Shown here: positions 7,850 to 17,280 of the stretch, piece after piece
How positions within the stretch are numbered: position 1 is the stretch's first letter
Layout: each line of letters opens with the position of its first letter
Assembly: GCF_947507565.1 (NCBI RefSeq)
Contig: NC_089180.1
Location: forward strand, 3,410,001-3,474,000
DNA length: 64,000 nt
From: Oscarella lobularis
Taxonomy: Eukaryota > Porifera > Homoscleromorpha > Homosclerophorida > Oscarellidae
Reading direction: 5' to 3'
The notes under the pieces: generated by a model
The model's database searches: none
What the model was told of the DNA's origin: nothing
What the model saw: only the letters and a program-made list of their open reading frames with translations
Translations under genes and position numbers: made by a program

Positions 7850-10606
7850 ATGACTAAGAAAACAAGATTAACGAAGCGAAAAGGCACTAGGAAAATAGGA
7901 AAAAATCCAGAGAATGTATCTGACGTAGGAGATGCGGATGCCATACGCAGAGGTACAATCGCACATCTGCCAATACCCCCATCAATCTCGCTGTGACAGA
8001 TGAAAGCAATTTCCGGAAATGGTGGCATACGGTTGAGTCTGACGACAAGATATATCTCACTCGATTGCGTGTATCAGAGCAAGAAATAGTTCCTCCTATA
8101 ACGCAACTGTACAGCGTACAGATAACGGCCACTTCCAGAGATATCTACGTCGGAAAATTTAAAATCAGCAAAGGGTTGTGTCCGCTTCTTGCTGCTGTTC
8201 CTCAAACAGGAGTTGAGGAAATTATTAGCGCTTTAGAAAATCTGCACGTCTGTCCAGGTGTGAGACAAAAACAATGGTTTGTTTGTGTGGGCACTGTGGA
8301 ATTGCGTGTGCATGCCTGTAGGTAATCCCGACCCACAGTTCTTCGAATCCAGAAGTGCCAAAAAGGAAAGATTTAAAGGAAAAACCTTGAATACACTTGC
8401 TGTTGTCGAGTGTGCCTAGTACTGTAATCGTGCAATTCGGAGTACCAAGTGTTCCCTTCTTGTCAGCATCCAGGGCAGTAGATGCGCAGCTTGCCAGTCT
8501 CACAGAAATGTTTTACGAAGGCAAAGCTACCGCACGCGTGCAGGACCTGCGACAAGATTAAAATATGCTCCTCATCGGGTTCTGAACACGCCAGAACGGC
8601 AGAAAAAATTACAGCTTCTGGCAAAAAGCAAGAGAAATGCGCAAGCTAGAATTCGTCGGCTTGTCAGTAAGATCGATACAGCGGTGGAGCATGATGGAGT
8701 TGCAGTCGAGCCTGGCGTACACGAAGAGCTTCAATCAATCGTTAACGAGAAAACGCTTGAAATGGAGTCTACATTTCCGTTTGGATCGTTCAGGTTGGAC
8801 GCAAAATTAACAAAGAGTATATGGCATGTTTTTTCCCTTATAGGAGATTGTTCTGGGAGCAACAGAAAAGGGCAGCAGCAGCTAAAGGAGCAACAGGGAT
8901 GCGATGGCATCCACTCATGATTAAATGGGCTCTTCACCTTCGAATGCTGTCTTCTGCAGCCTATCACGCTACCCGTACTGCTGGATTTATAGCCTTGCCT
9001 TCCGAAAGGACCCTTCGCGATTATATTCACGTTTTCCCCTCGGATGTTGGATTCAATGCCGCTACAAATGCGCAGCTGATGAAGGAAGCAAAAATCGAAT
9101 CATTGACAAACATCCAGCGCCACGTGGTCATTTTATTTGACGAGATGAAAATAAAAGAGGACCTAGTATTTGACAAAAACAGCGGAAGCGTTGTTGGAGT
9201 AGTCAAAACAACCGACGTGAACGACAAGCTTCTTGCATTAGAATCATCGCTGAAACTGAAAAAGAAGGAGTCAGAGAAAGGTTGTCCTGTTGAGGTGGCT
9301 ACGCATATGCTGGCGGTGATGGTCCGCGGCCTCGTAACCGGGATCCGATTTCCGTACGCGCATTTTCCTACCGCATCACTGCACAGCATAATATGGGAAG
9401 CAGTCCGCCAGCTCGAAACAATAGGATTTTACGTGATAGCAATTACCTGCGACGGAGCTGCTTCTAACCGACGTTTTTATCGTTCTCACTGGTCTCCTGC
9501 CGACGATGAAGGTCCGACGTACAAAGTCATCAATAAATACAGCTCCAACAACCGTTGGCTGTATTTCTTTTGCGATGTTCCTCACCTCGTTAAGACGACA
9601 AGGAACTGTCTTTCTCACTCATTCCTTTCAAGCAGTCGACGATCAATGATGGTCAACAGTGCACTTATTTCTTTCTTTTACCCTCTCATATTACTTTTTA
9701 GTTTCATGGAAAACCTATTATCTGGGATCACATTCGCAAACTGTACGAGCTAATACGACACGACGCTGACAAGAGCGGGCTTAAGCTCGTGCCAAAGCTA
9801 TCTCTTGAACATATTGAACTAACATCATATTCTAGAATGCGCGTTGATCTGGCTGCGCAGGTACTCACGCCCATTTAAGTTGTTTATTGTAATTTTTGCT
9901 TTTGAAGGTACTAAGCAGCACTGTTGCTGACGCCATTGACTTCTATAAAATTCCCGAAGCAGAAGAAACTACGAAATTCATAAGAATTTTTGACAAGGCC
10001 TTTGATTGCCTTAACTGCAGGTCAGTAAAAGAGAAGAAAGCTGATCGAAGACCGTATAGGAATAGTAGTGATGAGAGACTTGATGTAAGCTATTCCATAG
10101 TACTTCAATCTCACTCCAATCAGTATTTTGTATAGTGGCTAGAGAATTACTTTCTTGGATACCTAAAAAGATGGAGGAAGGACGTCGAGCATGCTGGGGT
10201 AGAAAAGAGAGATCAACAGATAAGAATGCTCAGCAAAGAAACGTCAGAAGGGTGGTACATCACCGGTAAAGATGACTAAGCTGTCTCAATTTAAATGTAA
10301 TTCTCTCGTCCTTCAGTAAGGTCCTTTGTAGAACTCGTTCGCTACATCTTTTCGTGTGACCCAGCCGGAGAAAATCTGTATTTTCTGAGTGGTCATCTGA
10401 ATCAGGATGCCGTTGAAAATTATTTTGGCAATCAACGAGCGAGAGGAGGGCGATGTGACAACCCAACCGTTAAGCAGTTCATCGACAACGCAGCTTCACT
10501 AAGAATGCAAGGGTCGCTGGCGCTTGATCCTGTCCGAGGGAACTCTTCAAGAAAGCGTCTTCGATATCCAGAAGAAGTCATCGATGATACCCCGACGAAG
10601 CGCTAA
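7850..10606 (+). pseudogene. P/THAP9-like transposase of element A (seven exons)
   Basis: The exons are 7850-8257, 8322-8793, 8844-9651, 9702-9860, 9908-10084, 10136-10265 and 10317-10606. Introns are 64, 50, 50, 47, 51 and 51 bp, all GT-AG, and every downstream phase fits. The product is about 810 residues. It starts MTKKTRLTKRKG, with no THAP finger in view. Landmarks in order are a CxxC...HR zinc-like motif (CAACQSHRN), [82 protein letters not shown] and LSGHLNQDAVENYFGNQRAR. These match the THAP9/P-element catalytic region; the acidic residues lie in the FDEM, CDGA and NQDAVEN motifs. Only two lesions are seen: a one-base frameshift near 7985 (C run) and a TAG at 8417-8419. Its 3' end faces the second gene of the element. 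Confidence 0.88.
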
Positions 10607-10683
10607 GAAAGCAAGGTTGGCAGAGAAATCGGGCACGACTGTAGCCTAGGCAGAGAATATACGTATATCTACATTATATATTT

Positions 10684-11661
10684 TTATTCGTCCCTCACGC
10701 GAACAGATTTACGCAAGGACTTTTTGGCTTTTATCTGGCAGTGTCTTTCCTGTTGAAACTGTTCAAGCCAGCTTGCTGTAATAGCATGCCCCCTGATTGT
10801 GACATAGAGAGAAATAACTTCTTCATATAGAGAATGAGACGCGAAATCGTCTTCTACGCATTCTGACAGTGGTTGCCACGATTGTGACAGTTGCGAAGAC
10901 TGGGCCACTTCGGCGTTGAAATCTCTGATGCTGCTTATCTGCTTAAGCAGAAACGCTGGCAGTTTGTTAGCAATCTGTTTCTCAAGGCATAGAAAAAAAC
11001 GAAAGGCGGCGTCGTTTACTTCAAAAAGATTTCCACGCGATATGCGTGACAGCCAAGCAGAAGAGCTTGCTGTGGACGGGTCAGAGTACGAATGATCTGG
11101 AAGAGCATTCTTCTCACATTCTAATCGCATTCCGTCGAGGCAACGAACAAAAACGTCATTGCCTGAGAACTTCTTCCTAAGAGAAAAGGGGATGTACCCA
11201 CACATGTACCGGAGGATATTTTGCTCCGTCTCGTTGGGCTCTCTTTCACAACCTTTTGATGCACTATCACCTTCCTTGCCAAAGCGAAAACGAAGTTGCC
11301 GTTCAAAAATAGCGTCAAAAATTCGCTGATTCATTGACTGGCTGAAAATAGGATCGCTGCTTTCTATCTGTAAGAGGGTAAAGATCCTGTCCCACAAGGG
11401 AGGAAGGCTTGTGAGAGCCGCTTCCTGAAAGGCCAGAGAGGATTCCTCTCGCTGAAAAGAAATCGTTTTCTTCTTCAGACCGCGTTGCACGCACGAATTG
11501 ATGACGGAAACGATGCCTTCGGCGTTTTCGCGAACTTTGGAATCATCCAGGGAGCTCTTCACCTTCGAAGACAGCTGCTTCATCACTATGGCTCTGGGAG
11601 CGCCAGCGAGAACGATAGTCTCTTCGCAAAGGCAAGTAATAGCCTCGATGAAGTCTTCCAT
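10684..11661 (-). CDS. Second gene of P-like element A, unknown function
   Basis: This is an intact 325-codon ORF from an ATG at 11661, starting 33 bp inside the right terminal repeat. No known domain is recognised. Landmarks shared with the copies in elements B, C and D are an N-terminal helical region, then NILRYMCGYIPFSLRKKF, then WLSRISRGNLFEVNDAAF about 80 residues later. After these come a W-x-x-L segment and the C-terminal YVTIRGHAITASWLEQFQ followed by KKSLRKS. The stop codon TAA is part of an AATAAA hexamer (10682-10687), a likely polyadenylation signal. The gene is convergent with the transposase. Conservation across divergent copies implies it is an element gene, perhaps a transposase partner or regulator; that role is inference. 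Confidence 0.8.
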   Translation of the reverse strand: MEDFIEAITCLCEETIVLAGAPRAIVMKQLSSKVKSSLDDSKVRENAEGIVSVINSCVQRGLKKKTISFQREESSLAFQEAALTSLPPLWDRIFTLLQIESSDPIFSQSMNQRIFDAIFERQLRFRFGKEGDSASKGCEREPNETEQNILRYMCGYIPFSLRKKFSGNDVFVRCLDGMRLECEKNALPDHSYSDPSTASSSAWLSRISRGNLFEVNDAAFRFFLCLEKQIANKLPAFLLKQISSIRDFNAEVAQSSQLSQSWQPLSECVEDDFASHSLYEEVISLYVTIRGHAITASWLEQFQQERHCQIKAKKSLRKSVRVRDE

Positions 11662-11693
11662 TGCGACGAGTCACACCTAGTTACGCGCAAATA

Positions 11694-11738
11694 TCACGTG
11701 ACAGAGGGAGTTGCCAATCCCTCTCTCATACATCTATG
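11694..11738 (-). repeat. Right terminal inverted repeat of element A
   Basis: This is the perfect reverse complement of 7278-7322. The target duplication copy CTCACAC follows at 11739-11745, then ACAGGTAAGATAACAAG, which is the continuation of repeat B1. Confidence 0.92.
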
Positions 11739-11745
11739 CTCACAC

Positions 11746-12077
11746 ACAGGTAAGATAACAAGGGAAGTTTAATAATTAGGTTAAACGCGGTTGATATCTA
11801 CCGCAAGGGATACTTAACAGGCGCGGGCGGCTACACTAGGTCAGTCGCCGACTGCGCGCACGCAAGCAAACGATTTCCCTCCCTCCCTTCCCTCGTTGCT
11901 CCGGGGGCCGCTCCCGCTTCTTCCGTCCTCACGGACGTGACTCGCCGCAGGGGGGTTTGATTCGGCGTAACACGAATCTATCCGACGGGGTCAGCGACGA
12001 TCCTGGTTGGGGGCGGCCCCCTTGCGCGCGTTAGGCCCAAGACCTAAGCAGTGAGGCGCACTCACAAACAGGTAAGA
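11746..12077. repeat. End of B1, A2 segment and B2 repeat of the tyrosine-recombinase element
   Basis: 11746-11763 completes B1. 11764-11950 is a GC-rich unique segment (A2) with a pyrimidine-rich tract near 11873-11895. 11951-12077 repeats 7173-7277 plus 11746-11763, differing by a roughly 20-bp GC-rich insertion and scattered substitutions. B2 ends at ACAGGTAAGATATCAAG, where the RecQ-carrying TIR element begins. The arrangement resembles Ngaro split repeats; the matching A1 at the 5' end is missing because the element is 5'-truncated. Confidence 0.7.
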
Positions 12078-12078
12078 T

Positions 12079-12801
12079 ATCAAGCCCTCTTTTGGAGGCA
12101 GCGGTCGGTCATGTTGCGAGTAACATACTGCCGATGTCACCTCCGTAATTGAAAGTAATTGCTTAACTGCTTGCCTGCATGCCAGTGGTCAATCCGTAAC
12201 GACATTATCAAACCTCTAACCGGCAAATTGGTGACAAACGTTCCGTCGCTAATCATGACTTCTTCGCGTGCCGAACCTGCGTTGTCCGTCGCTGAAAGGG
12301 CACAGACAATACTCCAATCTGTTTCAAGTTGGAGACATTCAGGCCAGGACAGCTTGAAGCCATCAGAGCCGTAGCAGATGGTGTAGACGTCGGTTTGAGG
12401 ATGACGACCGGCAGCGGCAAGTCTATCTGCTATCAGTTAGCCCCTCTGCTGTTTACGCAGTTACTGACATCGGATACATATAACTGCTGTTCTAACCAGT
12501 CAAAAGGACCGGACTTGGCTCCCAAGGATTAGCTAATGTGGTATTCAAAAAGTACTCACCACGCACAGCGATCGGCCCAGAGGTCGTTTTCAGTATCCAT
12601 TCGGCAGGAACGAGCACGAAAAAGTCATGATTAGCGACGGAACGTTTGGCACCAAATAGCCGGTTAGAGGTGCGATAATGTCATTAGGTACTGACAACTG
12701 GCCTGCAGGCAAGCAGAGAAGTAATTACTTATAAATACGGAGGTGACATCGGCAATATGTTATCCGCCACATGACCGACCGCTGCCCCCAAAAGGGGGCT
12801 G
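12079..12801. mobile_element. TIR element carrying a RecQ-helicase fragment
   Basis: About 195 bp at 12079-12274 match the reverse complement of 12617-12801. The shared sequence runs from CTTTTGG-x-GGCAGCGGTCG at the outer end to CGTCGCTAATCATGACTT at the inner end, with roughly 80-85% identity by eye. The 340-bp interior contains a helicase scrap. No transposase is inside, so it is non-autonomous. The target duplication is unclear. Some Academ-type transposons are said to carry helicase domains, but the link to this element is speculative. Confidence 0.75.
12312..12532 (+). pseudogene. RecQ-like helicase N-terminal fragment
   Basis: The frame reads CFKLETFRPGQLEAIRA (RecQ motif 0/Q-motif) followed by MTTGSGKSICYQL (Walker A, motif I, with GxGKS), then LAPLLF. 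Homology is lost after about 12470, and no DEAH box or later helicase motif follows. The fragment is about 60 residues of a domain that needs more than 300, so it cannot be functional. The same segment's 5' part recurs at 5150-5186. It sits in the middle of a TIR element and is either captured host sequence or the remains of an element-encoded helicase. Confidence 0.75.
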
Positions 12802-12818
12802 ATCACGTGAACTCAAGT

Positions 12819-12890
12819 ACCAGGCCCTTCTCCTCCGCGGGTTTATCCGGGAGCAGAGAATAAGGGCCTGGCGCACGCGAGGCTACTATG
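12819..12890. repeat. Short relative of the hairpin MITE at 34265
   Basis: An imperfect hairpin (CCAGGCCCTT ... AAGGGCCTGG) is followed by CGCACGCGAGGCTA. It matches the arm of the 193-bp hairpin element at 34265-34457, which has CCAGGCCCTTTT and GGCCACGCGAGGCTAG. It looks like a shortened copy lacking the left outer end. Confidence 0.55.
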
Positions 12891-12922
12891 CTCAGACATA
12901 TGCACTGCCTAACTCGCGTTAA

Positions 12923-13659
12923 ATGACCAGCGAAATCTGTCTTTTATCGAAGAAGCGACGTCAAGTGAAAAGGATTAGGGTAGCTTTTTCACTGAGTCCA
13001 AAGTTCCCCTCGAAAAATTGTTGAGGCTTATTTACCTGTGGGCGACGAAGACGCGAGCAGGTCAAATAGTTGATGATCTCAAGCTCTCTCATCACACCGT
13101 CATCGATTGGCTCAACCTCTTGAGAGACGTCTGCACGCAGTATTTCATCGATCATCCTTTGGAAATTGGCGGACCTGGAGCAGAAGTTGAGATTGACGAG
13201 TCGAAGTTTGGCCGTAGAAAGTTCCATCGCGGACGATACGTCGAAGGACACTGGGTCTTCGGTGGAGTTGAACGCGGCACCGGAAAAGCCTTTGTTGTAG
13301 AGGTGCCGTCAAGAGACGCCGCAACCTTACTTCCAATCATACGCCGTCACATTCGACACGGCACGCGTAGTTTCAGCGATGAGTGGCGTGCCTACAACGC
13401 TATCCAAGCTCAGGCAGGGGCGAATTATGACCATCGCACCGTCAACCACTCTCGTTATTTTGTCGACCCAAACAACGACGCGCATACGCAAAATGTCGAG
13501 GCGTCATGTAAAAGACTCTTTAGGAGTCTTAACGTCATGCCTTCTCGTCTTCTTGACACTTACTTTTCAGAATACATGTGGAGAAGGCAGTTTGACAAGG
13601 GCGGATCTTCAGCTTTTTGGAATATGATAGAGCATATCAATGAACAGTACCCTCTGTAA
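12923..13659 (+). pseudogene. Merlin-type (IS1016/ISXO2-like) transposase
   Basis: From 12980 the frame is open to the stop at 13657-13659. It contains an N-terminal helical segment (LEKLLRLIYLWATKTRAGQ), EVEIDESKFGRRKFHRGR (first catalytic Asp), VFGGVERGTGKAFVVEVP, FSDEWRAYN (second Asp) and DAHTQNVEASCKRLF (catalytic Glu), ending in YMWRRQF. All three catalytic acids appear intact. The likely true start is the ATG at 12923 (MTSEICLLSKKRRQ); a one-base slip in the T run near 12985 joins the two frames, so this copy is broken only at the N-terminus. Merlin elements move by cut-and-paste with 8-9 bp duplications; no termini were identified. Confidence 0.88.
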
Positions 13660-13696
13660 TCTTTGTTGTGCAGTACCCTCTGTAATCCTTGCTGTG
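13645..13696. repeat. 26-bp tandem duplication at the Merlin 3' end
   Basis: CAGTACCCTCTGTAATCYTT followed by GYTGTG occurs twice in direct succession (13645-13670 and 13671-13696), with two differences. The first copy contains the Merlin stop codon. Confidence 0.85.
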
Positions 13697-13739
13697 TCTT
13701 CAATAATCGAGCGGAAGCGTTTCTGCCGCCTTTAGAGGC

Positions 13740-14054
13740 GCGAGAATGGTAGTACACGTCGTAAAAGATAATACGGGTTATATTTATCCAATGGACGTGC
13801 GCTAGGGGGTAGTACACGTCCTTCAGTTGACCCCAGAAACGTATTTCATACCGTAGCAATCGTAGTTTTTCATCTAAATGGGCGAGAAGGGTAGTCGAGC
13901 CTAGGGCAGCCCCAAACTCGCTCAAACGATCTAGGAAGCTCTGGACAACGTCCTTTTCCATTGTGGAATTGATAAGCGCAGCATTCTCTTTGGCCTTGAG
14001 ACGACGTAGCCATACGTAGGTCAAGAGATGGCTTGCGCAGACAAGATAATGCAA
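13740..14054 (-). CDS. Hypothetical protein, unrecognised
   Basis: The minus-strand frame from 14054 reads through about 105 codons with protein-like composition (charged N-terminal half with LRRLKAKENAALINST, then SEFGAALGSTTLLAHLDEKL). No family is recognised. The frame runs on into the Merlin 3' end, where it is certainly non-coding. It may be an exon or element scrap; there is no supporting motif. Confidence 0.25.
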
Positions 14055-16750
14055 CTATGTTTACAAATGACCCTTTCCGTGGCCCTTCAGATGAAAAAAT
14101 ATGATTGTTAATGTATAAAATACGTTTCTGTCCACAACGGTTCGATTCCTTAGTTCGTTCACTTCTGTTCGAGCAAGAAAAAGACGATTTTACCCTTTAG
14201 GGGCGTGGTCCGGATATTGGATTATGGCTGACTCCTGGCGAAGAGAACTCCCTAAACAGAGAAACAACCACAGCAGGGAGTGCGCACAACCTCTAAGAGA
14301 AGCTTACCGTAAGGGCGAAGGGTGGAAATGGTACCACTGCCGCGGGAGACAATGCCGAATGCACCTCCCACGAACAGGAGGGAAAACCACTGCGCATCTG
14401 TAGGTTGCTAGGAGGATTTATAGGCTTTCGGCGCGTTTTTCTAAGACTATGCTGGATTCCTCCCCGTTACGCCAGCTTAGTAAGGTCTTTTCTGGCCCAA
14501 TGCGCACTCTGTGATAGAGCGATTCATCGAAATACAGACACACACTGCGTGGGACAGAGAATGACGTAGCGAATCATTGTGAGATCAAGTAGCAAATTCG
14601 TCCAGCTGAGGCGCGAAATGTGAAACTTGGCCCTATAAACGGATCTAGCGCGTTTGACACGTACACAGAAGCGTGCACAGTCGATTTCATTCGCAAAGTT
14701 GCGATTTGGGGCGATTTCAAACGTTGTTCCCTAGTTTCTCGAAACCGGTCGGTCTAAATTTTTTTGCGGTCGGGGTCAAATCGGTAGAGAATTTATCAAT
14801 CTTTTGTTTGGCAGACGTCTTTCCCTTAGGCAGTCCTTCCTGTTCTTAGGCCGAAACGTTATTTATCAATGTATCCAATTTAGCATATAATTGTGTACTA
14901 TGTTTGCACATGCGCAGTGGTTTGTCCCTCCTGCTGTACTGGAGCTCCTCCCACGTAATCGCGACTCTACCCCAACTTCTGCGCATGCACGGCCTTAGCC
15001 CCTTCTCCCTAATATTCTCTATTGTCAGTGCTTTGCGCAGGTGGACGAAGAAAATAGTCGGTTTGTGTATGAGGACAGGAGAAAAGTAGGAGGGCACAAT
15101 CGCTTGACAGATGAGACAATCAGCAGGTGAAGCGCACATTGATTCTATGCATAAGTGGAAGTTTGAGACCATGCATATACGCGAATGCAGAAGCCATCTT
15201 GTCGCCAACGTCAACAATAGTTTTGTTATGAATTATTTCTCCTTTTTAATAAAAGACGGACTTTACATCACGTACGTATTGGCTACGTACCCTACCTTTA
15301 CAAATATGGAGTCATCTAAATTTCCTCCGGACACATAGCTGGTAACAAAGTAGTAGAAGCGATCGTCCTTCGAAAAAGCCATAAGGAACACAAAATTTGG
15401 GTGTCTAAATTTCGACAATGCACTAATGAATCCATTGCTTTATGTTTTAACTTTAATACGCTTACGAAAATGATTTGAGCTCTTCTTCAACATACTCAGC
15501 TTCCAGACTAGCAGCATAGACTTTTTTGATGGCACAGACCGAGCCTCTGTACTCGCCACGGATCCGCCACCGATTCTCTTACCGATTTTCAAATCGGCGA
15601 AAGGCAAGAGCAATTGGTCTATAGCGTACATACCCAACAAACTTGAGAAACATTTTTCAATTTTCATTCCTACCCGTGACAATTTTGGAAGGACTTTGAA
15701 GAAGTGGTGCCGATACCGGAGGGGAGAGTGTACAGATGTCTTGCATCTCACGTGTGTTATGGCTCTCTTTAGAAACTAAAAATGAAACATGTAAGATTTG
15801 CAGAAAAAAATCAACCAACCAACTAACGCACAGTTAGCTTATTGCAGTTTTCAGTGTTCAGATAAAGCCTTAGCACAGTCTATTGTTCGTGTATATGGCG
15901 AAAATGTATGTCATCTTCTTTGCCAATGGCACATCGACCTGTTAATTCGGCTCATAAAAGATCAGTAGTGCATGATCTCTAATCGCTTGAATTTTTAGCG
16001 CTTTCAAAAACAACATAGTTTGTCGCGTCAAAGACCAAGTACACAGGCAGCGACTGTACCATTGTCTGCACTGTCTTCTTTACAGTTTCGCGAAGAGCAC
16101 GAAGGAACACGAACACGTGCCAACCGACGCGACAGCCTGAGCATAGAGGTTCGCACTCACTAGGGGGCTTTTTATGACGTATGTGGCAGTATTCTCACGC
16201 TCACGTGTACACTCACGTGTACTGAGATGACGCAGGGCATGAAGCCCGGATATGGGCTAGGTCCTACAGGGGGGTCTTCCTTAAGCTGTGTCGCTCGTAT
16301 CTTGCCGCAGCTCACACTGCTTCACTAAATTGAATTTATCTGATATCAGATCAAAATTCTTTTGAAGAAAGTCTGGAATTGAAATTATGGTTGCCTTTCA
16401 CTTAATTAAACCGGTAAATAGTACAGCAAACAAATAGTGGCAGGGGATATTTTCTTTTGAGCAGACTTCTAAACGGCGGCAGCTTTACAGCGCGGATGAT
16501 TCATCATTCAAGAATCGCTTTATTTCCACCAACCAGAATCGCTCCAACGCAACCTGAATCTTTCAAGTTGTCACCTCCATCATTATTCGGCCACGCCTCT
16601 TCTCATTTTTTGAAGAGGTCTTTCAGTACTTAGCCAAAAGGCAAGACAGGACAACGCCTCCGCCAGTTTGAGAAGCGCTTACAGTTGTGGCTCAACGTTA
16701 GCAAAACAACCTTAGCAGTTGTAAGCGGCCTCACAGCACTAATCGGAGGA
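14055..16750. other. No recognised gene (2.7 kb)
   Basis: There are several short open frames on both strands (for example minus 15217-14846 and minus 15751-15440), none with a domain I can name. Around 16140-16320 there are inverted CACGTGTAC words and a GC-rich block but no clear element. Nothing else stands out. Confidence 0.5.
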
Positions 16751-16758
16751 TCATCGGC

Positions 16759-17090
16759 TTGTTCGCTCGTCAGCGATTTCGGTCCAGCGTAAAGTCCACA
16801 ACGTTAAGCCAGGAGCCAAAGACGGTGAAGCAACCTATCGATCGACAAGAAGAGAAAGAGATGCTCAGGGATCTGATTACGGGTGAGCCGACGTCGAATT
16901 TCTTCGTTTATGTCGGGCCGCACAAAGCAGGCAAATCGCAAGCTGTGGCCAACTTCGCGTCCTGACGTAGAAACAGATATGTCTACTACCACGTGAGAGC
17001 ACGAATTCCACCGTTGTACTGGTTGACGAAAGCAACGACTTTCAACCCCTTGCCTTCCAAGACAGCAAAGAAAACATAATGAATTTTATC
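16759..17090 (+). pseudogene. P-loop NTPase fragment
   Basis: The frame gives IDRQEEKEMLRDLITGEP and then FFVYVGPHKAGKSQAV, a strand followed by a Walker A-like loop (G-x4-GKS). This resembles eukaryotic members of the archaeal-type ATPase/STAND group. A TGA (about 16964) interrupts it, after which the same frame continues with NRYVYYHVRA and fades by about 17080. No Walker B is seen. It is probably a decayed exon of a host multigene family; the exact family is uncertain. Confidence 0.5.
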
Positions 17091-17125
17091 AAACGCAAAT
17101 TTTAAACTTTTTTGCTTTTCGAATC

Positions 17126-17280
17126 AACCCGCTCAACCGTTCAACCGTTCAACTCCTCAACTCTTCAAACCTGTGGTCAACCTGGTCAACGGGGTCAATC
17201 CAGTCAACGGAATCAACCTAGTCAAGCGGGTCAACGGGTTCAACCTGGTCAACGTGGTCAACGGGGTCAACGTGGTTTGT
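17126..17280 (+). repeat. Minisatellite of GGTCAACSN-type 9-mers
   Basis: The stretch is built of variants of GGTCAACGG and TTCAACCGT. It reads as Gln-Pro/Gly/Arg repeats (QPGQRGQSSQRNQPSQ) in one frame. The local array is degenerate, with roughly 15 units. No adjoining conserved gene is seen, so coding is doubtful. Confidence 0.7.

Larger units (their letters stand above)
7278..11738 (+). mobile_element. P-like DNA transposon, element A (complete, two genes)
   Basis: A 4461-bp element lies between perfect 45-bp inverted repeats (7278-7322 and 11694-11738) beginning CATAGATG and containing GGATTGGCAAC and TCACGTGA. The flanks are exact 7-bp direct repeats CTCACAC (7271-7277 and 11739-11745). 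The uninterrupted target survives as a paralogue at 12058-12077, confirming both borders. It carries a seven-exon P/THAP9-type transposase on the plus strand (7850-10606) and a second gene on the minus strand (11661-10684) whose 3' ends face each other 77 bp apart. It is inserted in the B1 repeat of a tyrosine-recombinase retroelement. Confidence 0.9.
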
